A stretch of DNA of 7,275 nucleotides, from NCBI GenBank assembly GCA_003133265.1, contig PKWQ01000066.1, positions 312-7,586 on the forward strand. Direction: 5' to 3'. Below, piece by piece: positions 1 to 5,310 of the stretch (position 1 is its first letter; every line of letters starts with the position of its first letter). The translations under genes and the position numbers were made by a program. This DNA comes from Acetobacteraceae bacterium (GTDB lineage: Bacteria; Pseudomonadota; Alphaproteobacteria; Acetobacterales; Acetobacteraceae). Under the pieces are notes generated by a model. The model saw only the letters and a program-made list of their open reading frames with translations. It made no database searches and was not told the origin of the DNA.

Positions 1-1277
1 TCTGCCTCAACTGGGGCTGCATTCCCGCCAAGGCGCTGCTGCGTTCCTCCGAGATCGGACACCTGCTGGCGCATCTCGGCGATTACGGCTTCTCCGCCGA
101 CAATATCCGCTTCGACCTCGCCAAGGTGGTGCAGCGCTCGCGCGGCGTGTCCAAGCAGCTTTCCGCCGGCGTGGCGCATCTGCTGCGCAAGAACAAGGTC
201 ACCGTAATCGACGGGCAGGGTAAGTTGGCCGGCAAGGGCAAGCTGTCGGTGGAGAAGGCCGGCAAGCCGGTCGCCACGCTGACCGCGCCGCACATCATCC
301 TGGCCACCGGCGCCCGCGCGCGGCAGCTTCCGGGCATCGAGGCCGACGGCAAGCTGATCTGGACCTACAAGGAAGCGATGATCCCGACGGCGATGCCGAA
401 ATCCCTGCTGGTGATCGGCTCCGGCGCCATCGGCATCGAGTTCGCCAGCTTCTACCGCGACATGGGCGCGGAGGTGACCGTGGTGGAAGTGCTCGACCGG
501 GTGCTGCCGGTGGAGGATGAAGAAATCTCCGCCCTCGCGCGCAAGGCGTTCGAGAAGCAGGGCATGAAGATTTTCACCAGCACCGCGGTGAAGGGCGTCA
601 AGAAGGGCGCAAACTCCGTCACCGTGACCATAGAGGCCGGCGGGAAGACGCAGGACATCACCGTGGATCGGGTGATCTCGGCGGTCGGCATCGTCGGCAA
701 CGTGGAGAATCTGGGCCTGGAAGGGACGGGGGTGAAGATCGACCGGACCCATGTGGTTACCGACGGCTACGGCCGCACCGGCGAGCCCGGCGTTTATGCC
801 ATCGGCGATCTGGCCGGCCCGCCCTGGCTGGCCCACAAGGCGAGCCACGAGGGCGTCGTCTGCGTGGAGAAGATCGCCGGGGTGGCGGATGTACATCCGA
901 TGGACGCGTCCAACATCCCCGGCTGCACCTATTGCCGCCCGCAGGTCGCCTCGGTGGGCATGAGCGAGGCCCGCGCCAAGGCCGCCGGGCACGAGGTGCG
1001 CGTGGGGCGTTTCCCCTTCATCGGCAACGGCAAGGCGATCGCACTGGGCGAGCCCGAGGGGCTGGTGAAGACCGTGTTCGACGCCAAGACCGGCCAATTG
1101 CTGGGCGCGCACATGATCGGCGCCGAAGTGACCGAGATGATTCAGGGCTTCACCATCGCCCGTACCCTGGAGACGACGGAGGCCGAGCTGATGGCAACGG
1201 TGTTCCCGCATCCCACGATCAGCGAAGCCATGCACGAGAGCATCCTTGACGCCTATGGTCGGGTCATCCACTTCTAG
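1..1277 (+). CDS. lpdA: Dihydrolipoyl dehydrogenase (E3), 5'-truncated by window edge
   Basis: FAD- and NAD-dependent flavoenzyme that reoxidises dihydrolipoyl groups on the E2 subunits of 2-oxo acid dehydrogenases in the cytoplasm. The reading frame is open from base 3, and 424 residues are visible. They begin at the redox-active disulfide CLNWGC (visible residues 1 and 6), so roughly 40 N-terminal residues with the first FAD-binding glycine motif lie upstream. Also seen are ATG at residues 101-103, the NAD-binding GSGAIG at 139-144, the FAD-contacting IGD (Asp269), and the C-terminal dimerisation domain with FPHPTISE, which keeps the catalytic His403/Glu408 dyad. A downstream ATG at 126 is internal to the conserved fold and is not the start. 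lipA follows after 23 bp, which fits a pyruvate dehydrogenase-type cluster, though the E1/E2 genes are not in view. Mercuric or glutathione reductases share the fold, but the redox motif, the C-terminus and the lipA neighbour favour Lpd. Confidence 0.95.
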   Translation, partial: CLNWGCIPAKALLRSSEIGHLLAHLGDYGFSADNIRFDLAKVVQRSRGVSKQLSAGVAHLLRKNKVTVIDGQGKLAGKGKLSVEKAGKPVATLTAPHIILATGARARQLPGIEADGKLIWTYKEAMIPTAMPKSLLVIGSGAIGIEFASFYRDMGAEVTVVEVLDRVLPVEDEEISALARKAFEKQGMKIFTSTAVKGVKKGANSVTVTIEAGGKTQDITVDRVISAVGIVGNVENLGLEGTGVKIDRTHVVTDGYGRTGEPGVYAIGDLAGPPWLAHKASHEGVVCVEKIAGVADVHPMDASNIPGCTYCRPQVASVGMSEARAKAAGHEVRVGRFPFIGNGKAIALGEPEGLVKTVFDAKTGQLLGAHMIGAEVTEMIQGFTIARTLETTEAELMATVFPHPTISEAMHESILDAYGRVIHF

Positions 1278-1300
1278 GGCGGCAACCCCGGACAGGCAGC

Positions 1301-2260
1301 ATGTCAACCCGCGTCGTGATCGATCACCGGGCCGCTTCGCGGCACCCGGAAAAGGCGCATCGCCCCGACAACCCGATCCAGCGCAAACCCGCGTGGATCC
1401 GGGTGAAGGCGCCGAACCATCCCATCTACAACGAGACGCGCGCCCTGATGCGCGACAACCGGCTGACCACCGTCTGCGAGGAAGCCGCCTGCCCGAATAT
1501 CGGCGAGTGCTGGTCGCATCGCCACGCCACCATGATGATCATGGGCGAGGTCTGCACCCGTGCCTGCGCCTTCTGCAATGTCGCCACCGGCCATCCCGAC
1601 GCGCTGGATGCGGACGAGCCGGCGCGCGTCGCCGACGCGGTGGCCAAGCTCGGCCTGCGTCATGTGGTGGTAACCTCGGTCGACCGCGACGATCTGGCCG
1701 ACGGCGGCGCCGCCCATTTCGCCGCCACCATCCGCGCCATCCGTGCCGTGGCGCCGGCCACCACGGTCGAGGTGCTGACGCCGGATTTCCTGCGCAAGCC
1801 GGGTGCGATGGAAGTGGTGGTCGAGGCGCGGCCGGACGTGTTCAACCACAACCTGGAAACCGTTCCCCGGCTATATCCCGCCATCCGTCCGGGCGCGCGC
1901 TATTTCCAGTCGTTGCGGCTGCTGGACCGGGTGAAACACCTCGATCCCACGATCTTCACCAAGTCCGGCCTGATGGTCGGGCTGGGCGAGAGCCGGATCG
2001 AGATCCTGCAGGTGATGGACGATTTGCGGGTGGCGGACGTGGATTTCCTGACCATCGGCCAGTATCTGCAACCCACCGTGAAACATGCGGCGATCGAGAG
2101 CTTCATCACCCCCGACGAGTTCGCCGACTACGCCACGGCCGCGAGGGGCAAGGGCTTCCTGCTGGTGTCCGCCACGCCGTTGACCCGCAGTTCCTATCAT
2201 GCGGACAGCGACTTCGCGGCATTGCGCGCGGCGCGCGAGGCACGGCTGGGGAGCGGCTAG
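1301..2260 (+). CDS. lipA: Lipoyl synthase (radical SAM)
   Basis: Inserts two sulfur atoms at C6 and C8 of protein-bound octanoyl groups to make the lipoyl cofactor of E2 and GcvH proteins. The 319-residue length is typical of the family. Both cysteine sets are present: the auxiliary-cluster motif Cys59-x4-Cys64-x5-Cys70 (VCEEAACPNIGEC) and the radical-SAM motif Cys85-x3-Cys89-x2-Cys92 (CTRACAFC). The C-terminal RSSYHA (around residues 296-301) supplies the serine known to ligate the auxiliary 4Fe-4S cluster. The N-terminal region ending in KAPNHPIYNETRALM is also characteristic. The ATG at 1301 has a modest Shine-Dalgarno stretch, GGACAGG at 1290-1296, 4 nt upstream. The gene lies directly downstream of lpdA, whose product reoxidises the cofactor made here, and 4 bp upstream of the START-domain gene, so the three are probably co-transcribed. 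No anomaly seen. Confidence 0.98.
   Translation: MSTRVVIDHRAASRHPEKAHRPDNPIQRKPAWIRVKAPNHPIYNETRALMRDNRLTTVCEEAACPNIGECWSHRHATMMIMGEVCTRACAFCNVATGHPDALDADEPARVADAVAKLGLRHVVVTSVDRDDLADGGAAHFAATIRAIRAVAPATTVEVLTPDFLRKPGAMEVVVEARPDVFNHNLETVPRLYPAIRPGARYFQSLRLLDRVKHLDPTIFTKSGLMVGLGESRIEILQVMDDLRVADVDFLTIGQYLQPTVKHAAIESFITPDEFADYATAARGKGFLLVSATPLTRSSYHADSDFAALRAAREARLGSG
2248..2253 (+). promoter_or_regulatory. Ribosome binding site of the Coq10/RatA-like gene, inside the end of lipA
   Basis: GGGGAG lies within the last codons of lipA, 11 nt before the ATG at 2265. This spacing is a little long but workable. Its position supports the 2265 start over the in-frame ATG at 2199 and suggests that ribosomes finishing lipA can feed directly into this gene. 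Confidence 0.5.
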
Positions 2261-2264
2261 GACG

Positions 2265-2744
2265 ATGCCGACCCATGCCGAGCGCCGTCTATTGCCATAT
2301 TCGCCGGAGCAGCTGTTCGATCTCGTCGCCGATGTCGGGAAATACCCGCAATTCCTGCCCTGGTGCGTCGGCGCGCGGGTAAAGAGCCGCACCAAGACCG
2401 AACTGCGTGCCGATCTGACCATCGGCTTCGGCCCGTTCCGGGAGAGCTTCAGCTCCCACGTGACGCTGGAACGGCCGGGGCAGCTGCGCGTGACCTATGA
2501 GAACGGCCCGTTCCGCTACCTGAACAACCAATGGGTCTTCATCGCCGACCCCAAGGGCTGCCAGGTGGATTTTTTCGTCGATTTCGAATTCCGCAGCCGT
2601 ATCCTGCAAGCCGCGATCGGGGTAGTGTTCAACGAGGCGGTCCGCCGCATGGTCAACGCCTTCGAGGTTCGGGCCCGCGTGGTCTACGGACCGCCAATCC
2701 GTCCATCCACCGCCGCCGCGGCTCCGGCGCCCGCGAAGGGCTGA
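2265..2744 (+). CDS. ratA: Coq10/RatA-type START-domain protein (coenzyme Q-binding family)
   Basis: Small 159-residue helix-grip (START/polyketide-cyclase-like) protein. Residues 12-34 carry the family signature region: a YSPEQLFDLVADV helix followed by KYPQFLPWC. The central strands include LTIGFGPF, and the C-terminal helix region reads DFEFRSRILQAAIG...FNEAVRRMVNAFEVRA. In mitochondria and many alphaproteobacteria this family binds ubiquinone or isoprenoid lipids and aids respiration; the E. coli homologue RatA was described as an inhibitor of 70S ribosome assembly. A location beside lipoate and 2-oxo acid dehydrogenase genes and the lack of any antitoxin-like neighbour favour the Coq10-like role (inference). 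I chose the ATG at 2265, 4 bp after the lipA stop, because it aligns with the usual start of the fold. An in-frame ATG at 2199 would add 22 unrelated residues overlapping lipA. The last 15 or so residues are an Ala/Pro-rich tail. Confidence 0.9.
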   Translation: MPTHAERRLLPYSPEQLFDLVADVGKYPQFLPWCVGARVKSRTKTELRADLTIGFGPFRESFSSHVTLERPGQLRVTYENGPFRYLNNQWVFIADPKGCQVDFFVDFEFRSRILQAAIGVVFNEAVRRMVNAFEVRARVVYGPPIRPSTAAAAPAPAKG

Positions 2745-2784
2745 CAGAGTCGCCCCGGCCTGCTTTCCTGTCTGCTACAAAATC

Positions 2785-2788
2785 GGAG
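2785..2788 (+). promoter_or_regulatory. Ribosome binding site of threonine aldolase
   Basis: GGAG sits 9 nt before the ATG at 2798, in the 53-bp gap after the START-domain gene. It decides the start in favour of 2798, because the same frame is open far upstream. The rest of the gap shows nothing convincing; a TACAAA hexamer at 2776-2781 resembles a -10 box but has no matching -35. Confidence 0.6.
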
Positions 2789-2797
2789 ACCGACCCC

Positions 2798-3865
2798 ATG
2801 GTGCATACCCCCTCGCGCCCCCCCGCCGACGCACCTGCCGTGCGTGTGAATCTCTATTCCGACACGCAGACACGTCCGAGCGTGGCAATGAAACAGGCCA
2901 TGATGGTGGCCGAGGTCGGCGACGAGCAGCACGGCGACGATCCGACGGTGCATGCGCTGTGCGACCGCATGGCGGCGATGCTGGGCAAGGAGGCGGCGGT
3001 CTTCCTGCCTAGCGGCACCATGTGCAACCAGGTGGCGATCCTGACCCATTGCCGTCCCGGCGACGAGGTACTGGCGCACAAACACGCGCACATCATCACC
3101 AGCGAGGGCGGCGCTCCCGGCGCGCTCGCCGGCGTGATGGTCACCGGGCTGGATGGCGCGCGCGGGATGTTCGACGCCGATACGCTGCGCGAGGCGTTCC
3201 GGGAGCGCCGGCGTCACGCGCCACCGCAGTCGCTGGTGGAGGTGGAGCAGACCGCCAATTTCGGCGGCGGCGCGGTCTGGCCGATCGACCAGCTCAATGC
3301 CGTGCTGGACGCGGCGCACGAGCAGGGGTTGGCCACGCATATGGACGGCGCGCGGCTGATGAACGCGGTGGTGGCGAGCAATGTGGCCGCCAAGGACATG
3401 GTGGCCGGCTGCGATTCCGTGTGGCTCGACTTCACCAAGGGGCTCGGCGCGCCGCTGGGTGCCGTGCTGTGCGGCTCGGCGGAATTCATCGACGCGGCTT
3501 GGCGCTGGAAGCAGCGGCTCGGCGGCTCGATGCGTCAGGCCGGCATCTGCGCCGCCGCCTGCCTCTATGCGCTCGACCACAATATCGACCGGCTGGCCGA
3601 GGATCACGCCAATGCCCGGCTGCTGTCGCGCGGGCTGGCCCAGATTCCAGGGCTGCTGGTGGAGGAGCCGGAAACCAATCTGGTGTTCTTCGATACCTCG
3701 GCCACCGGGCTGACGGCGGCGGAACTGGCGGATCGGGCGCGCATGCAGGGGGTGATGTTCTCCGCCATGGGCCGGTATCGCGGCCGGGCCTGCACCCATC
3801 TGGATGTGGACCGCGCCGGGATCGAGGAAGGGGTTCGCGTCATTAGCCGGCTGCTTGCGGTCTAG
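2798..3865 (+). CDS. ltaE: Low-specificity L-threonine aldolase (PLP-dependent)
   Basis: Cytoplasmic fold-type I PLP enzyme predicted to cleave L-threonine or L-allo-threonine to glycine and acetaldehyde. The protein is 355 residues, usual for the family. The N-terminus carries NLYSDTQTRPS and GDEQHGDDPTVHAL. FLPSGTMCNQVA follows, then HIITSEGGAPG (His98, probably stacking on the PLP ring), MDGARLMNA (Asp183, contacting the PLP nitrogen), and the Schiff-base lysine in FTKGLGAPLG (Lys214). GGSMRQAGICAAA comes after that. Roles of His98 and Asp183 are assigned by family analogy. The ATG at 2798 follows GGAG at 2785-2788 by 9 nt. The frame is open further upstream, but that extension overlaps the START-domain gene and does not resemble the family. 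The 53-bp upstream gap has no clear promoter or terminator, so read-through from the lpdA-lipA group is possible. Substrate stereospecificity cannot be read from the sequence. Confidence 0.93.
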   Translation: MVHTPSRPPADAPAVRVNLYSDTQTRPSVAMKQAMMVAEVGDEQHGDDPTVHALCDRMAAMLGKEAAVFLPSGTMCNQVAILTHCRPGDEVLAHKHAHIITSEGGAPGALAGVMVTGLDGARGMFDADTLREAFRERRRHAPPQSLVEVEQTANFGGGAVWPIDQLNAVLDAAHEQGLATHMDGARLMNAVVASNVAAKDMVAGCDSVWLDFTKGLGAPLGAVLCGSAEFIDAAWRWKQRLGGSMRQAGICAAACLYALDHNIDRLAEDHANARLLSRGLAQIPGLLVEEPETNLVFFDTSATGLTAAELADRARMQGVMFSAMGRYRGRACTHLDVDRAGIEEGVRVISRLLAV

Positions 3866-3901
3866 TCGGGTTGCATATGTATTCCATCCCAAGTTGTGTT
3901 G

Positions 3902-3910
3902 TGCTATAGA
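3902..3910 (+). promoter_or_regulatory. Candidate extended -10 promoter for the EF-hand gene
   Basis: The 75-bp spacer 3866-3940 is about 43% GC by my count, well below its surroundings. It contains TGCTATAGA (3902-3910), an extended -10 arrangement (TG-n-TATAnn), with transcription expected near 3917 and a leader of about 25 nt. A 5/6 alternative -10, TAGAAT, overlaps it at 3907-3912. The best-spaced -35 hexamer (TTCCAT, 3882-3887, 17-bp spacer) is poor, which extended -10 promoters can tolerate. No operator or riboswitch-like structure was recognised. Assignment is by motif only. Confidence 0.4.
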
Positions 3911-3927
3911 ATGCACGCATAACTTTC

Positions 3928-3932
3928 AGGGA
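3928..3932 (+). promoter_or_regulatory. Ribosome binding site of the EF-hand gene
   Basis: AGGGA lies 8 nt before the ATG at 3941, ideal spacing. It supports that start, which also places a complete signal peptide at the N-terminus. Confidence 0.6.
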
Positions 3933-3940
3933 ATCATACC

Positions 3941-4297
3941 ATGAAGCGTCTCCTTGCGGCCTTGTTCCTGGCGTTCGCCGCGCTGCCGGCGTGGGCGCAA
4001 ACCCCGGCTGCTCCGCCGGCCGCTCATCCTGCGCAAGCCGCGCGGCCACCGCATGTGCCGTTGCAGCAGGCATTCGAGCAGGCCAACGTCACCCATGACG
4101 GACACCTGACGCTGGAGCAGGCGAAAGCCGCCGATATGAGCACGGTGGCCCGACATTTCATCGCGATCGACAAGGACAAGAAGGGCTACGTCACGGTGCA
4201 GGAAATCCGTGACTATTTCCGCGCCAACCGCCACGCGCATTCCACAGCGAAGCCGGCCTCGTCGCAGCCCGCCGCGACCCCGCAGAAATCTAGCTGA
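3941..4297 (+). CDS. Small exported EF-hand domain protein
   Basis: 118-residue protein with a clear Sec signal peptide: MKR, a Leu/Ala/Phe-rich core, and a likely cleavage after AWA at residue 19. The mature protein is therefore probably periplasmic or secreted. A Pro/Ala/His-rich linker (20-40) leads to a two-EF-hand-like unit. The second loop, D77-K-D-K-K-G-Y-V-T-V-Q-E88, has acidic residues at positions 1, 3 and 12 and Gly at 6, with Lys at 5. The first loop, N49-V-T-H-D-G-H-L-T-L-E-Q60, lacks the acid at positions 1 and 12, so it probably binds calcium weakly or not at all. The tail (99-118) is Ser/Pro/Ala-rich. A role in calcium sensing or buffering is only an inference from the fold, and the partner is unknown. 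The gene appears to have its own promoter, and its stop overlaps the convergent methyltransferase gene. Confidence 0.85.
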   Translation: MKRLLAALFLAFAALPAWAQTPAAPPAAHPAQAARPPHVPLQQAFEQANVTHDGHLTLEQAKAADMSTVARHFIAIDKDKKGYVTVQEIRDYFRANRHAHSTAKPASSQPAATPQKSS

Positions 4298-4305
4298 GCG
4301 GCGGG
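4268..4305. terminator. GC inverted repeat bracketing two convergent stop codons (possible bidirectional terminator)
   Basis: CCCGCCGC (4268-4275) and GCGGCGGG (4298-4305) are perfect reverse complements, giving an 8-bp all-GC stem with a 22-nt loop. The loop holds the stops of both the EF-hand gene (4295-4297) and the methyltransferase gene (4290-4292). No T-run follows on either strand, so it is not a textbook intrinsic terminator. In GC-rich DNA such a repeat can also occur by chance. Confidence 0.3.
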
Positions 4306-5306
4306 ACCGTCAGGATCACGCCCATGCTGTCCGAGCGCTGCGCCGCGAGCCTGGCTTTCGCGGCGTAGTAGCGCGCGGTTTCGCGGCGCGCGCGGTGGCC
4401 TGGGACAAGCCGCTCCAGCATCGCCTGGGCCCGTCCTGGCGGCGGGTCGGCATAGTCTTCCGCGCGCGCCAGCGGCGTGCCGGCTGCATCCAGGAATGGC
4501 GGTAGCAATCGCCGGTACGGCGGCGCGCGCAGGCCGAGGATGCGGCGTTCGTTGAATGCGGTGAAGTCGAAGAACGCGATGCCGAGCCCCTGCCGGCCGG
4601 CGATAATCCGCAGCGCGGTTTCCGAGAACCACCAGAGATGCACCGGCGGGTTCTCGGTGTCCCAGTAGGCACCGATCCGCACGGCGGATTTGTTGGGGGT
4701 GGTGATCAGCATGATCCCGCCGGGACGCAGCAGGCCGCGCGCGTCGGCCAGCAGCGCCTCGGGGTCTTCGATATGCTCGATCAGTTCGGTCATCACCACG
4801 GCGGCGGCCTGACCCGGCGCGATGGAAGCCAGCGCGCCGGCCGGAACAGCGCGATACCACGGGCCAAGACGCTGCGTGGCGGCCTGGACGGCGGTTTGGG
4901 AGATATCGAGCCCGGTCGCCTGGATACCGGCGCGGCGCAGCGCATAGGTCAGGTAGCCGAGGCCGCTGCCGATCTCGTAGACCGGGTCGTCGGCGCCGAG
5001 ACCGAGGTCCAGGAGCACCGAGCGGACGAACCAGTAGACATCCTCCTGATGCGCGAGCCAGCCGAGCGGATCGGTCTGATTGACGATCTCGCGCGCATAG
5101 GCCGCATAGCGCGCATAGCCCGGCAGTACGGCGATGTTGCGATAGATATGCTCGTAGATGCCCGGCGGTACCTGCGCCGGGGTGGCGAATTGCAGGTCGC
5201 ACCAGGCACATTCATGGATCGCGAAGCGGCCGGGCATTTGATAGCCGGGATGATCTTCGTTCAGCGTCGTCGCTTGTTTGCCGCAGAGCCGGCAGGGTTG
5301 GGTCAC
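4290..5306 (-). CDS. Class I SAM-dependent methyltransferase with N-terminal zinc-ribbon-like head
   Basis: 338-residue cytoplasmic protein. The N-terminal segment has Cys5-x2-Cys8 (CRLC) and Cys33-x2-Cys36 (CAWC), spaced as a small zinc-binding knuckle. A helical linker (about 47-105) follows, then a Rossmann methyltransferase core: motif I YEIGSGLGYLT (110-120), the acidic end of strand 2 in GLDIS (Asp134), and the EL-IEH-I-DPEALL region (174-186) with LRPGGIMLITTPN (193-205). Enzymes of this shape often methylate sugars or lipid/glycan intermediates, but the substrate cannot be read here. The GTG at 5306 is chosen because it begins 4 nt after the stop of the upstream glycosyltransferase gene and just before the first CxxC; an ATG at 5456 would add 50 unrelated residues inside that gene. 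The upstream glycosyltransferase is the likely functional partner. The 3' end overlaps the EF-hand gene by 8 bp. Confidence 0.85.
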   Translation of the reverse strand: MTQPCRLCGKQATTLNEDHPGYQMPGRFAIHECAWCDLQFATPAQVPPGIYEHIYRNIAVLPGYARYAAYAREIVNQTDPLGWLAHQEDVYWFVRSVLLDLGLGADDPVYEIGSGLGYLTYALRRAGIQATGLDISQTAVQAATQRLGPWYRAVPAGALASIAPGQAAAVVMTELIEHIEDPEALLADARGLLRPGGIMLITTPNKSAVRIGAYWDTENPPVHLWWFSETALRIIAGRQGLGIAFFDFTAFNERRILGLRAPPYRRLLPPFLDAAGTPLARAEDYADPPPGRAQAMLERLVPGHRARRETARYYAAKARLAAQRSDSMGVILTVPPLS

Positions 5307-5310
5307 GCGC

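Noticed and set aside
2199..2264. Upstream in-frame ATG extending the Coq10/RatA-like protein
   Set aside because: The added 22 residues are an out-of-frame reading of the lipA C-terminus and precede the normal start of the START fold.
1246..2382. + strand open frame (378 codons) overlapping lipA in another frame
   Set aside because: The Arg/Gly/Pro-rich translation has no recognisable motif, and lipA in the competing frame has all its cysteine motifs.
2265..2744. Toxin-antitoxin module based on RatA similarity
   Set aside because: No antitoxin-like partner is adjacent, and the neighbours are lipoyl and amino-acid metabolism genes.
2745..2797. Possible promoter in the gap before threonine aldolase (TACAAA as -10)
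   Set aside because: No acceptable -35 at suitable spacing and no extended -10. One weak hexamer is not enough to call.
3845..3852. AGCCGGCT palindrome at the end of threonine aldolase as a terminator
   Set aside because: It has no loop and no following T-run, and it lies inside the coding sequence.
2684..3916. Long - strand open frame (about 410 codons) opposite the threonine aldolase gene
   Set aside because: Its translation is His/Arg/Gly-rich low-complexity sequence with no family motif, lies antisense to a clear enzyme gene, and is expected from GC-rich codon bias.
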